DNA of 64,000 nt from Prevotella sp. (GCA_017619375.1 JAFZSL010000051.1:1-64000); one strand, 5' to 3'. Shown: positions 52,680-62,117, counted from the stretch's first letter. Made by a program: numbers and translations. Notes: generated by a model not told the origin, from the sequence alone.

Positions 52680-54881
52680 CTATTTCAGATGGTCCTCGAA
52701 GTATTGGGTGATGCGCTCGTGGAGGTGTACGCTCTTGCGCCCCCGCATGTTGTGGGGTTCTCCGGGATAGACGAAGAAGTCGGGGTGCGTGCCGGCCTTG
52801 ATGCATTCGTCGATGAATCGCAGGCAGTGCTGTGGCACCACGGTCTTGTCGTTGAGTCCTTGTATGATTTGCAGGTGTCCCTTGAGGTTTTTTGCCTGCC
52901 TGAGCAGGGAGGTCTTCTCATATCCCTCGGGGTTGGTCTGCGGGGTGTCCATGTATCTCTCCCCATACATCACCTCATACCATTGCCAGTCGATGACGGG
53001 GCCGCCGGCCACCCCCACCTTGAACACATCGGGGTGGTTGGTCATGAGGCTGATGGTCATGAATCCTCCATAGCTCCATCCATGCACTCCGATGCGGTCG
53101 GCATCGACGTAAGGCTGTTGCTTGAGGAATTCCACTCCTTTCATCTGGTCGGCCATCTCCAGTTGTCCTAATTGGCGGAATGTGGCTTGTTCGAATTCCA
53201 ATCCCCTGTCACAGCTTCCCCTGTTGTCGAGGATGAAGAGGAGGTACCCTTTCTGTGCCATATAGGTCTCCCATCCCCTTGAACTGTAGTGCCATCGTGC
53301 CTCGACGTTCCTTGAGTGCGGTCCTCCGTAGACGTAGATGACGGTGGGGTATTTCTTCGTCGGGTCGAAATCTATGGGTTTCACCATGCGGTAGTAGAGG
53401 TCGGTGGCATTGTCTGCCGCCTTGATGGTGCCGCAGGAGAATTCGGGTGCGTCGTAGTCTTTCCAAGGGTCTTCCGCAGTGAACAGTCTTTCACGCTTGT
53501 CTTTCCCGAGCGTGATGAGTTCGATGTTTCGTGGCACGTCCGGTTCGGAATAGTTGTCATAGAGTGCGGTGCCGGAAGCGGAGAGGATGGAAGAATGTTT
53601 CCCGTCTGGCTGGTAGGTGTTGGCGTGGCATCCTTTCCCGTTGTCGAGGAGGGTGCGCTTGCCGTTGGAGAGTTTCACCTCATAGAGGTTGTTTTGTATG
53701 GGGTTGGCTTCCGTGGAGAGGATGATGACACTCCCTCTCTTCTTGCAGAATCCGATGAGGTCGAGCACCACCCATGGTCCTTTGGTGATTTGTTTGATTT
53801 CCCGTCCCTTGACATCCATCAAGTAGAGGTGGTTGTATCCGTCCTTCTGGCTTTGCAAGATGAATTTCTGGTCGTCCCAAGGGAGGAATGTGATGGGTGT
53901 GAGGGGTTCGGCATACTTGTCGTTGTGCTCCCTGTAGATGACTCCTTCCTTGTCGCCGGTCACAGCGTCGTAGACGGTCAGTTCGATGTCTGTCTGGTCG
54001 CGGTTGAGTTCTTGGATGTAGATGCGCTTGGCATCCGGACTCCACTGGATGTTGGTGAAATACCTGTCGGTGGGGTCTCCCGCCTTAAGGTAGATGGTCT
54101 TGTCGGAGGCGAGGTCATAGACGCCCACGGTCACCTTGTGGCTGGTTTCTCCTGCCATGGGGTATTTGTCGGGCTCCTCTGTGGCGATGCGGGTGGAGAG
54201 GTTCACCTGCGGGTAGTCGCTCACCATGCTCTGGTCCATGCGGTAGAAGGCGAGTTTCTGGCCGTCAGGGCTCCAGAACGTGCCTTTGTAGATGCCGAAC
54301 TCGTCTCTGTGCACGCTTTGTCCATAGACAATCTCACGGCTGCCGTCGGTGCTCAACTGATGGGTTTCGCCCTCGGCGTCCATGACGAAGAGATTGTCGT
54401 TGCTGACAAAGGCTTGCGCCCGTGATGCCGGGCTCCAGTCGCTGATGTCGTAGCTGTATTCCTGCTTCCACACCACTTTCTTGTCCTTCCAGTCATAAAG
54501 CACCCTGATTGGAGGGTTCTCCAAAAGCGCCAATGGCTGGTCGGGGTAGGGGAAGGAGGCAGAACCCAGGTAAACGAACAACTCATTCAAAGGGACAGTG
54601 CCTCCCGCGTCTTCCTTGAGAGCCGTATTGACCTCTTCAATCGACAGGATCTGGGTCTCTTCCAATGTTTTAGGATCGATGCTGTAGCAGGTGTTCCTTG
54701 TGTTGTGGATGAGAACGTCGCCCCACCAGGCATAGGTCTGGTTCTCCGGTGTCATCGAGCGGTAGTTCATGCCACCGTAGTTGAGGTCTTCCAGCGTGAA
54801 GGTCTTCTTTTGTGCCATTATGGAAAGGGGCAAAGTGAAGGCAAGCAGTGTGAGCAGAAAGTGGGAAAAATGTTTATTCAT
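52680..54881 (-). CDS. Dipeptidyl peptidase IV (S9B family)
   Basis: A 733-residue exported serine peptidase that removes X-Pro or X-Ala dipeptides from peptide N-termini. It has a signal peptide (about 1-22, ending IMAQ), an eight-bladed propeller domain and the alpha/beta-hydrolase domain with GWSYGG (Ser603), a downstream Asp region and the His in PGEPHNMRG. The start is the ATG with complement at 54879-54881; an upstream in-frame extension of 98 codons reads the repeat of the neighbouring gene and is not coding. It overlaps the methyltransferase gene by 8 bp. Confidence 0.93.
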   Translation of the reverse strand: MNKHFSHFLLTLLAFTLPLSIMAQKKTFTLEDLNYGGMNYRSMTPENQTYAWWGDVLIHNTRNTCYSIDPKTLEETQILSIEEVNTALKEDAGGTVPLNELFVYLGSASFPYPDQPLALLENPPIRVLYDWKDKKVVWKQEYSYDISDWSPASRAQAFVSNDNLFVMDAEGETHQLSTDGSREIVYGQSVHRDEFGIYKGTFWSPDGQKLAFYRMDQSMVSDYPQVNLSTRIATEEPDKYPMAGETSHKVTVGVYDLASDKTIYLKAGDPTDRYFTNIQWSPDAKRIYIQELNRDQTDIELTVYDAVTGDKEGVIYREHNDKYAEPLTPITFLPWDDQKFILQSQKDGYNHLYLMDVKGREIKQITKGPWVVLDLIGFCKKRGSVIILSTEANPIQNNLYEVKLSNGKRTLLDNGKGCHANTYQPDGKHSSILSASGTALYDNYSEPDVPRNIELITLGKDKRERLFTAEDPWKDYDAPEFSCGTIKAADNATDLYYRMVKPIDFDPTKKYPTVIYVYGGPHSRNVEARWHYSSRGWETYMAQKGYLLFILDNRGSCDRGLEFEQATFRQLGQLEMADQMKGVEFLKQQPYVDADRIGVHGWSYGGFMTISLMTNHPDVFKVGVAGGPVIDWQWYEVMYGERYMDTPQTNPEGYEKTSLLRQAKNLKGHLQIIQGLNDKTVVPQHCLRFIDECIKAGTHPDFFVYPGEPHNMRGRKSVHLHERITQYFEDHLK

Positions 54882-56496
54882 CGTTGTCTCTCCTGTCGTT
54901 TTTGCGGTTTCCGCGCCTGTCGTTCGGGCGCTTGTCGCTGAAAGGTCGTTTGTTGTCGAATCTTCTCTTGTCGAAAGAACGTCCGTCGCGGTCGAATCGT
55001 TTTCCACCCCGTTCTTTGTCGCGGTCGAACCGCTTGCCACCCCGTTCTTTGTCGCGGTCGAATCGTTTTTCACCCCGTTCTTTGTCGCGACCGAACCGTC
55101 GTCCACCCCTGTCGTCGTCACGGTCGTTGTCGAAATCACGCTGCCTTCTCTCGCGGTCGGACCGTCTGTCGTCATGAGAGTCCTTCGGCTTGAAAGGTTC
55201 TATCGGATGATGGTGGAAGGTGAAGGAACGGATGTCGCCCTCTTCGTTCTCGCTTTCCTCTTCAAGGCGTTGCTTGAACTCCCTGTTTTTCTTGAAGCGG
55301 TGCTTCTCAGCCATGGCTGCTTTCTCCTCATCGGTCTTCACCACTCCTCCCTCGCTGCGGAAGGATTTCAGTTTGCCCTCGAAGATGGTGTACTTCCTGA
55401 ATTCACATTCCAGCGAGCCATTGAACACGGGGATTTTGATGGATGGCCTGAGTCCGATTTGTTCGAAACACTCCTCCCTATAACTGAGTATCCATGCCTC
55501 GTTGCCAGTAAAGGCGTGCTTGAGTTTCTCTCCTATGATGCGGTAGGTGCCCAGTAGGTCAGGGGTGGAGATGCGCTCGCCGTAAGGCGGGTTGGTGACC
55601 ATGATGCTCTTCTTCGCAGGTTGTGTGAAGTCCTTGATGTCTGCTTGCTCCACGGAGATGACTTGTGAGAGACCGGCGGCCTTGACATTGATGCGGGCGG
55701 TGTTGACGCATTTCATATCGATGTCGTAGCCGTAGATGTGGTGCTTGAACTCACGCTCCTTGGAGTCGTCGTTGTAAATCATGTCGAACAGCTCTTCGTC
55801 GAAGTCGGGCCATTTCTCAAAGGCGTAGCTTTTGCGGAAGACACCCGGGGAGATGTTCTGTGCGATGAGTGCCGCCTCGATGAGCAGTGTGCCAGAGCCG
55901 CACATGGGGTCTATGAAGTCGCAATCGCCTTTCCACCCCGTCATGAGTATCATGCCGGCGGCAAGCACCTCGTTGAGTGGTGCTTCCACGGACTCCTGGC
56001 GGTATCCCCTTCTGTGAAGCGACTCTCCGCTGGAGTCGAGGCTCAGGGTGCCGTCCTCGTCGGCGATATGGATGTGGAGTCTGATGTCGGGATTGGATAT
56101 GGAGATGTTGGGCCGGTTGCCCGTACTCTCCCTGAATTGGTCGACGATGGCGTCCTTTACCTTGTAAGCGACGAACTTGGAGTGTCTGAATTCGTCGGAG
56201 AAGATGACGGAGTCGACAGCGAATGTCTTGCTTGGGTCAAGGTATTTGCTCCAGTCCACTTTCAACACCTCGTCATAGACGTCGTCGGCGCTTCTCGCTT
56301 TGAAGTGGATGATGGGTTTGAGGATGCGTATGGCGGTGTGCAACTGGAAGTTGGCGCGGTACATCAGTTCCTTGTCTCCCTTGAAAGACACCATCCTGCG
56401 CCCGATTTGCACATCGTTTGCCCCCAACTCAGTCAGTTCTTTTGCCAATATGGGTTCCAGGCCCATGAATGTCTTGGCTATCAGTTCAAATTCCAT
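54874..56496 (-). CDS. THUMP-domain rRNA methyltransferase (RlmL/YcbY-like) with repetitive basic tail
   Basis: The enzyme methylates a guanosine in 23S rRNA, judged by family. The 540 residues show a THUMP RNA-binding region (about 40-160), then a Rossmann methyltransferase with MCGSGTLLIEAAL and the NPPYGERIS motif. From about 440 a disordered tail begins: Arg/Asp/Lys-rich, with four 11-residue units such as RFDRDKERGGK (33-bp DNA period, about 54985-55095). The tail could bind RNA, as RGG-like tails do. A TAACTTTG -7 element lies at 56535-56528. It heads a five-gene minus-strand run. Confidence 0.92.
   Translation of the reverse strand: MEFELIAKTFMGLEPILAKELTELGANDVQIGRRMVSFKGDKELMYRANFQLHTAIRILKPIIHFKARSADDVYDEVLKVDWSKYLDPSKTFAVDSVIFSDEFRHSKFVAYKVKDAIVDQFRESTGNRPNISISNPDIRLHIHIADEDGTLSLDSSGESLHRRGYRQESVEAPLNEVLAAGMILMTGWKGDCDFIDPMCGSGTLLIEAALIAQNISPGVFRKSYAFEKWPDFDEELFDMIYNDDSKEREFKHHIYGYDIDMKCVNTARINVKAAGLSQVISVEQADIKDFTQPAKKSIMVTNPPYGERISTPDLLGTYRIIGEKLKHAFTGNEAWILSYREECFEQIGLRPSIKIPVFNGSLECEFRKYTIFEGKLKSFRSEGGVVKTDEEKAAMAEKHRFKKNREFKQRLEEESENEEGDIRSFTFHHHPIEPFKPKDSHDDRRSDRERRQRDFDNDRDDDRGGRRFGRDKERGEKRFDRDKERGGKRFDRDKERGGKRFDRDGRSFDKRRFDNKRPFSDKRPNDRRGNRKNDRRDNDE
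54985..55095. repeat. 33-bp tandem repeat in the methyltransferase tail
   Basis: Units with a 33-bp period containing CACCCCGTTCTTTGTCGCG (minus-strand complement of the Arg/Asp/Lys repeat) occur three times with few changes. Confidence 0.8.
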
Positions 56497-56527
56497 TTTT
56501 TATTCTTGCTATGCTCAAATTTCCATG

Positions 56528-56535
56528 CAAAGTTA
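56528..56535 (-). promoter_or_regulatory. -7 element of the methyltransferase operon
   Basis: TAACTTTG on the minus strand, 32 bp before the start codon. A weaker TTG lies 16 bp upstream. Confidence 0.4.
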
Positions 56536-56714
56536 GTCATTTTTAGCGAAACAATCACATCAATTATTGAAAATTGAAGATTTGGAGGTTGAAAAATGAT
56601 GATTTGAGGTGTAGGACAGGATGACGACGGGGTGGATGGTGGAGATGGGTGGATGGTGGGGGGTGTTCACAATAAAAATAAATGAAAAGTTTTCTTTTTC
56701 TTCCAAATAATGCT

Positions 56715-56722
56715 TAACTTTG
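56715..56722 (+). promoter_or_regulatory. -7 element of the DUF5686-type gene
   Basis: TAACTTTG lies 63 bp before the ATG at 56785. Just upstream (56629-56662) is a G-rich tract of repeated GGGTGGATGGTGG words. Confidence 0.4.
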
Positions 56723-56784
56723 CAATTTGAAAGAGCGGAAGGCGCGGCAAGGAGAGTGTCGGCGCCCAACGAAAGTGTAAAACA

Positions 56785-59358
56785 ATGATAACAGCATATA
56801 CCGCGAAGAGGAATTTCCTCAGACCCCTCCTTCTATGCTTGTTCTGGGTGGTGGCCACTGCTGCCAACGCCCAGCTCACCGGTGTCGTACTTGACAAGCA
56901 GACAGGCGACTCCATCCCCTTCAGCAGCCTCATCTACAAGGGGCGCCAAGTCGCCGTGGCCGCAGGTCCCGACGGCAGGTTTTCCATTGAGCGGCACAAC
57001 GGATGGACACTCACCGCCAAGGCGGTGGGGTACAAGAGCCAGTCCATCGCCATCAAGGAGAACACCGCCTCAGACATCGTCATCTATCTGAAACCCGAGG
57101 CGCAAAAGTTGGACGAGGTGGTGGTGAAATCCAAGAAGAAGAGCAAATACAGTCGCAAGAACAACCCCGCCGTCGAACTGATGAAAAGGGTGGTGGAGGC
57201 CAAGAAGCGCACCGACTTGGAAAATTACGACTTCTATAAATACGACAAATATCAGAAAATCACCCTGGCTGTCAACGATGTGACACCCACCGAACTGGAA
57301 GAGGTGCAGGAGAAGAAACAGCAATGGATGGTCGACCAAGTGGAACTGTGTCCGTTCAACAACAAACTCATCCTTCCGCTGTCGGTCGACGAGACCGTCT
57401 CGCAACACATCTACCGCAAGTCGCCCAAGCAGTCGAAAGACATCATCCAGGGTCAGCGGAGCACCGGTGTGAACCAACTCATCGAGACTGGCAACATCCT
57501 CAACTCAATGCTCAAGGACATCTTCACCGATGTCGACATCTATGATGACCAAGTCAGGCTCCTGCAGTTCCCCTTCACCAGTCCCATCGGGAAAGACGCC
57601 GTGGCCTTCTACCGCTTTTATATCGAGGACACCGTCTACGTGGGGAAAGACTACTGCTATCATCTGCAGTTCACCCCCAACAACCAGCAGGACTTCGGTT
57701 TCAGGGGCGAGTTGTTCATCCTTGCCGACTCCTCGCTTCATGTGAAGAGATGCAACCTCACCATCCCCAAGCGCAGCGATGTGAATTTCGTGGAAAACCT
57801 CAAGGTGGAACAGGAATACACCCAACTGGATAATGGGGAATGGGTGCTCACGGTGGACAACATGATCGTGGAGATGTCCATCGCCAATTTCCTCAGCAAG
57901 GCCGTTGTCATCCGGTCCACTTACCTCCATGACTACGCTTTCGACCCCATCCCCCCGAAGATGTTCAAGGGCAAGGCGCGCACCTCGGTGGCCGCCGACG
58001 CACGGATGAAGGACAGTCAGTTCTGGGATGACTATCGGAAGGTGGAACTAACCAAGAGCGAGGCGGAAATGGACGACTTCCTGGCCAATCTCAAGCAAAT
58101 CAAAGGTTTCAAATACATCCTCACCGCCGCCAAACTGCTCATAGAGAACTATTTGGAAACCAGTCCTCCCGGTAAGAGGAGCAAGTTTGACATCGGCCCC
58201 ATCAACACCATCGTTTCCAGTAACTTCGTCGACGGATTCCGCTTCAGGATGTCGGGACAGACCACGGCGGCCCTCCATCCCCATCTCTTCTGGAAAGGAT
58301 ACTATGCTTATGGCTTGGATACCAAGAAGCACTATTATTCCACGGAAGCCACCTGGTCGTTCAACAAGAAGCAATACCAACCTTCTGAATTCCCCATTCG
58401 CATGGTTTCCTTCTCCTCCGCCCACGATGTCATGTCGCCTTCAGACAAGTTCCTTTTCACCGACAAGGACAATGTCTTCACCGCTTTCCGGTGGAAGAAA
58501 GTCAACCAGATGTATTTCTTCCATCGCAACATGTTCAAGTTTGACTATGAGACGGAGGACGGCTTCCGCACCATTTTCAATTTCAAGACGGAGAGCAACG
58601 AACCGACGGGCGAACTGGCCTTCAACCGCCTTTCCGACGGCCAACCGGCGGGAAAACTGCGCACCACGGAGATGACCCTCAGCCTCGTCTACTGTCCAGG
58701 ACGCACCTATGTCAATACCAAGCAGCACCGCCTGGCCGTCAATTTCGACGCACCGGAGTTGTCCATCACCCACACCATGGGCTTCGATGGCCTGCTCGAT
58801 GGACAATACAAGTACAACTTCACTGAAGTGGGCATCTACAAGCGGTTCTGGCTCAACAGTTGGGGCAAGTTCGACGTACGCCTGAAGGGTGGCGCGCAGT
58901 GGAACCAGGTGCCCTTCCCCTTGCTCATCATACCTCCTGCCAACCTCTCCTACACCATCTCCGAAGGCACCTTCTCTTTGATGGACAACATGGAGTTTCT
59001 CAACGACAGGTATGCCACCATCGACCTCAACTGGGAAATGACAGGAAAAATCCTCAACCGCATACCGCTCATCCACAAGTTGAAATTCAGGGAGGTTTTT
59101 GGCATTCGAGGAATGATAGGACACCTCACGGACAAGAACAACCCGTTCCTGGCCCGGAACGCCAATTCCGATTTCCTCTTCCAGTTCCCTGAGAACACCT
59201 ACTTGATGGACAAGAACACCCCCTACTGGGAGGTGAGGGCCGGTTTCCATAACATCTTGCAATTCTTCACCGTAGAATATGTGAGAAGACTCAACTACAC
59301 CAGCCACAAAGGGGTGCACAAGCATGGCATCCGAGTCGGATTCGAGTTCACCTTCTAA
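56785..59358 (+). CDS. DUF5686-type outer-membrane protein with carboxypeptidase-regulatory-like domain
   Basis: An 857-residue protein: signal peptide (about 1-31), a CarboxypepD_reg-like beta-sandwich (about 32-110; TGVVLDKQTGDSIPFSSLIYKGR), a basic segment RKNNPAVELMKRVVEAK and a long beta-rich region ending in barrel-like strands and a terminal Phe (RVGFEFTF), typical of outer-membrane proteins. Architecture and length fit the Bacteroidetes DUF5686 family; its function is unknown. The 4-hydroxybenzoyl-like thioesterase gene follows 33 bp later. Confidence 0.88.
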   Translation: MITAYTAKRNFLRPLLLCLFWVVATAANAQLTGVVLDKQTGDSIPFSSLIYKGRQVAVAAGPDGRFSIERHNGWTLTAKAVGYKSQSIAIKENTASDIVIYLKPEAQKLDEVVVKSKKKSKYSRKNNPAVELMKRVVEAKKRTDLENYDFYKYDKYQKITLAVNDVTPTELEEVQEKKQQWMVDQVELCPFNNKLILPLSVDETVSQHIYRKSPKQSKDIIQGQRSTGVNQLIETGNILNSMLKDIFTDVDIYDDQVRLLQFPFTSPIGKDAVAFYRFYIEDTVYVGKDYCYHLQFTPNNQQDFGFRGELFILADSSLHVKRCNLTIPKRSDVNFVENLKVEQEYTQLDNGEWVLTVDNMIVEMSIANFLSKAVVIRSTYLHDYAFDPIPPKMFKGKARTSVAADARMKDSQFWDDYRKVELTKSEAEMDDFLANLKQIKGFKYILTAAKLLIENYLETSPPGKRSKFDIGPINTIVSSNFVDGFRFRMSGQTTAALHPHLFWKGYYAYGLDTKKHYYSTEATWSFNKKQYQPSEFPIRMVSFSSAHDVMSPSDKFLFTDKDNVFTAFRWKKVNQMYFFHRNMFKFDYETEDGFRTIFNFKTESNEPTGELAFNRLSDGQPAGKLRTTEMTLSLVYCPGRTYVNTKQHRLAVNFDAPELSITHTMGFDGLLDGQYKYNFTEVGIYKRFWLNSWGKFDVRLKGGAQWNQVPFPLLIIPPANLSYTISEGTFSLMDNMEFLNDRYATIDLNWEMTGKILNRIPLIHKLKFREVFGIRGMIGHLTDKNNPFLARNANSDFLFQFPENTYLMDKNTPYWEVRAGFHNILQFFTVEYVRRLNYTSHKGVHKHGIRVGFEFTF

Positions 59359-59391
59359 ACCCCTCAACCATCATCGCAAACCCATACGAAT

Positions 59392-59877
59392 ATGAGAAAG
59401 ATCAAGAACCCTTGGCTGCATAAGGAAGGCTACAATTGTTTCGGATGCGCCCCCGAAAACCCCATAGGGCTGCATATGGACTTCTATGAGGATGGCGACG
59501 ACATCCGTTGCTTCTGGATTCCCCAAAGCCATTACCAAGGATGGTTGGGCGTGCTTCATGGCGGCATTATCAGCACCCTCATCGACGAGACCGCCGGTTG
59601 GGTGGTGACAAGAAAATTGCAGGCGGCTGGTATGACATCCAGACTGGAGGTGAAATTCCACAAGGCCATCCGCAGTGATGAGATGCAAGTCAGCATTCGG
59701 GCACGCATCACCGAGCAGAAACGTAACATTGTCATCATACACGTGGAGGTGGAAAACGCACATGGCGTGGTGTGCGCCGAGGGCGATGCCACCTATTTTG
59801 TCCTCTCGGAGGAGAAATCAGCAGAAATGGGCTTCATCCATTGCGACGTGGAAAGTGAAAACCTGCTGCCGTTCTGA
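59392..59877 (+). CDS. Hotdog-fold thioesterase (PaaI family)
   Basis: A 161-residue acyl-CoA thioesterase-like protein. The central HGGIISTLIDETAGW segment is the hotdog helix with its conserved HGG and Asp/Glu catalytic region. An N-terminal CFGCAPENPIGLHM is typical of the subgroup with a short Cys-containing start. The substrate is unknown. It is 33 bp downstream of the DUF5686-type gene, likely co-transcribed. Confidence 0.9.
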   Translation: MRKIKNPWLHKEGYNCFGCAPENPIGLHMDFYEDGDDIRCFWIPQSHYQGWLGVLHGGIISTLIDETAGWVVTRKLQAAGMTSRLEVKFHKAIRSDEMQVSIRARITEQKRNIVIIHVEVENAHGVVCAEGDATYFVLSEEKSAEMGFIHCDVESENLLPF

Positions 59878-59954
59878 CCAGGCTTTAAGGTTTTCAAGGT
59901 CTTTAAGGTCTGAACATTCGGGCTTCTATAGATTTCTTTGATTACTTCGATAAA

Positions 59955-60587
59955 ATGTTTATTCTCTCCGACAACCAAGACATCACCCGTGCGGGTTTGC
60001 AGTATGTGCTTCAGGGCCTGAATGAGCCCGACATCCGACAAGCCGACGACAAGGCAGGGTTGATAGACATACTCCGTCGGCAGGCAGACGCCGTGGTGAT
60101 CATGGACTACACGCTCTTCGACATCAACGATGCCGACGAGTTGCTTATCCTTGTGGAGTGCTTTGCCAAGACACATTGGGTGCTCTTCAGCGAAGACCTC
60201 AGCATCGACTTTGTCAAACGGATAGTCGTCTCTTCCCAGCAGGTCAGCGTGTTGCTCAAGGAGTCGCCTCTCAATGAAATCAGGGAATGCATCCAGCAGG
60301 CCGCCAAAGGGAAACGCTATATCTGCCAGCGCATGATGGAGATGATGCTCACCATGCCGGCGCCGGAGGAGAAGGTGATGCTCACCAAGACGGAGACTGA
60401 AATCCTGAAGGAAATAGCCCTTGGTGCCACCACCCGTGAGATTGCAGAGAAGCGCTTTTCAAGTTTCCACACGGTCAATACCCACAGGAAGAACATTTTC
60501 CGAAAACTCGGTGTCAACAACGCCCACGAGGCCACGAAATATGCGCTGAGGGCGGGACTGGTGGACTCCGCCGAGTATTACATCTGA
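59955..60587 (+). CDS. LuxR/NarL-type response regulator
   Basis: A 210-residue DNA-binding protein. The receiver-like N-terminal domain (about 1-120) keeps the acceptor Asp51 in AVVIMDYTLF and a Lys in VLLKESPL, but the acidic pair near the N-terminus is only partly kept (SDNQD). The C-terminal LuxR helix-turn-helix is clear (LTKTETEILKEIALGATTREIAEKRFSS...VNTHRKNIFRKLGV). No sensor kinase gene is adjacent, so it may be an orphan or respond to a distant kinase. The next gene starts 30 bp later. Confidence 0.9.
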   Translation: MFILSDNQDITRAGLQYVLQGLNEPDIRQADDKAGLIDILRRQADAVVIMDYTLFDINDADELLILVECFAKTHWVLFSEDLSIDFVKRIVVSSQQVSVLLKESPLNEIRECIQQAAKGKRYICQRMMEMMLTMPAPEEKVMLTKTETEILKEIALGATTREIAEKRFSSFHTVNTHRKNIFRKLGVNNAHEATKYALRAGLVDSAEYYI

Positions 60588-60617
60588 CCTTCTTTTCTTT
60601 TCATCAGAACACCTCCT

Positions 60618-61130
60618 ATGACCACATTGCTCTTGGTAAGACACGGAGAGACCGTGGACAACGTCAATCAGATCATGCAGGGACAGACGCATGGCGTGCT
60701 CACACCGAATGGTGTCAGGCAGGCGGAAGAGTTGGCTGTCAGGATGGCCGACGTGCACATCGACGCTTTCATTTCGTCAGACTTGCAGCGCTCCATCGAT
60801 ACCTGCCGCATCATTGCAATGCCGCATGGCATGGAGCCGGTGACCACTCCGCTGCTTCGCGAGCGCGACTGGGGAGGCTTCACAGGGCTCTACATCCCCG
60901 ACCTTCAGGACAAGCCGTGGCCCCCTGATGTGGAGACCATGGGGATGCTCAAGGACAGGGCGCGACGCTTTCTCAAGATGGTGGCGAAAAACCACCCAGG
61001 ACAGACCGTCCTCGCCGTGGGCCATGGCATCATCAACAAGGCCATCCAGTCCGTCTTCTACGACAAACCCATGCACGAGGTGCAGAAAATGACCAATGGA
61101 GAGGTGAGAAGATTGAGAATTGAAGATTGA
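60618..61130 (+). CDS. Histidine phosphatase family protein
   Basis: A 170-residue phosphatase of the phosphoglycerate-mutase-like superfamily. The catalytic RHGETVDN is at residues 8-15, SSDLQRSIDTC supplies the second Arg, and AVGHG the distal His. The substrate (phosphosugar or nucleotide) is not determined. Its last residues (Arg-Leu-Arg-Ile-Glu-Asp) and TGA stop are read from the start of a GATTGAAAATTGAA repeat, so the C-terminus may have been altered by repeat expansion. Confidence 0.92.
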   Translation: MTTLLLVRHGETVDNVNQIMQGQTHGVLTPNGVRQAEELAVRMADVHIDAFISSDLQRSIDTCRIIAMPHGMEPVTTPLLRERDWGGFTGLYIPDLQDKPWPPDVETMGMLKDRARRFLKMVAKNHPGQTVLAVGHGIINKAIQSVFYDKPMHEVQKMTNGEVRRLRIED

Positions 61131-61166
61131 AAATTGAAAATTGAAGATTGAAAATAGAAAATTGAC
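61106..61166. repeat. GATTGAAAATTGAA low-complexity repeat
   Basis: Four to five imperfect units of GAAGATTGAAAATTG begin inside the histidine phosphatase gene and continue 36 bp beyond its stop. Confidence 0.8.
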
Positions 61167-61318
61167 CTTCGGTCGAAGTTGCTCACACTCGGCTGACTCC
61201 AAGCAAGCTTGAATTCTACCGAGTCGCGACAAAAAACAGCGAAGCCAATTTTTTGAGCTATCATATCAGGCACCCTATTCTCTTTTCTTATGAAACCATA
61301 TTTCCAAGTTGATAATTA

Positions 61319-61909
61319 TCAATAGTATGCATATAAAACCATTTTATCGTTTCCTACGTTAGCTAATCTCATATATTGTTTTATCTTTTTATAGGTGTGA
61401 TAACTTACAGCAAAACATCCGTTACTTGCATCTGTTAATGGAAAATTTGCATTAGGTATATTAAATGGAAGCAATGTTGCCAGAGTACAAGGATGAATAT
61501 ATATTCCTCTTGCTTCAGCATTAGAGTTTGTTTTATCCCATCCTTTTAATTTAATAGCTTCCATTCCGTTTTTCATCCTTACTATTCCCTCAAGCGTATA
61601 TTCTCCAAGTGAGGAACAATTGCTTCCTATTTCATTGCTAAATTCTGGTTTAGATGGAGTGCTGTTCCCACCTTGTCCATGAAGAACGACTCCAGAATAA
61701 ATCAAATCTGCTTCTTCATAAAATTTATAAATGAATAGTCTGTCTTGACATGAAGGTTTTGAGAAATCAACAACAATTTCATAATCAGCATGATTAACTA
61801 AATTTTTAGGTCTTTCTCTCCACCAATCTGGTCCTCCCTTTGGAATAAGATATGAAAGAACAATACATATTATGAAAATGTATGTAAACCATTTGAAAAA
61901 CTTTTTCAT
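61319..61909 (-). CDS. L,D-transpeptidase-like protein in AT-rich DNA
   Basis: A 196-residue protein with an N-terminal membrane anchor (about 1-24). Downstream are HGQGG, NCSSLGEYTLEG, RGIYIHPC and SNGCFAVSY. This order (Ser-Leu-Gly turn, Ile-His, then Gly-Cys-x-Ala-Val) matches the YkuD-like murein L,D-transpeptidase family (YkuD_2 type), with Cys near 175 as nucleophile. It would cross-link or anchor peptidoglycan in the periplasm, though activity is unproven. Its codons are far richer in A/T than all neighbours, a sign of recent acquisition. Confidence 0.75.
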   Translation of the reverse strand: MKKFFKWFTYIFIICIVLSYLIPKGGPDWWRERPKNLVNHADYEIVVDFSKPSCQDRLFIYKFYEEADLIYSGVVLHGQGGNSTPSKPEFSNEIGSNCSSLGEYTLEGIVRMKNGMEAIKLKGWDKTNSNAEARGIYIHPCTLATLLPFNIPNANFPLTDASNGCFAVSYHTYKKIKQYMRLANVGNDKMVLYAYY

Positions 61910-62096
61910 ATATTTAATATTTTAAGAAATTATAATCCTGTGCAACCTACACGAGTGAGCCATGTCAACGTAACCTTTCAATAGCAAAGGTCTTCATCTA
62001 TTAATTCCAAAAAAAATAAAAAGTAAACAATTGATTTGTTTTTTTATTTTCTCATCCTTAGATGCCTTAAGGATTTTAAGGACAAGCATAAAAGAA

Positions 62097-62117
62097 GGGT
62101 GGGCCAATGACCCACCC
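62097..62117 (-). terminator. GC-rich hairpin
   Basis: GGGTGGG (62097-62103) pairs with CCCACCC (62111-62117). T-rich sequence follows only on the minus strand. Confidence 0.45.

Noticed and set aside
54882-55175. 98-codon N-terminal extension of DPP IV
   Set aside because: It reads the methyltransferase repeat in another frame (Ser/Thr/Ala runs); the signal peptide begins at the ATG near 54881.
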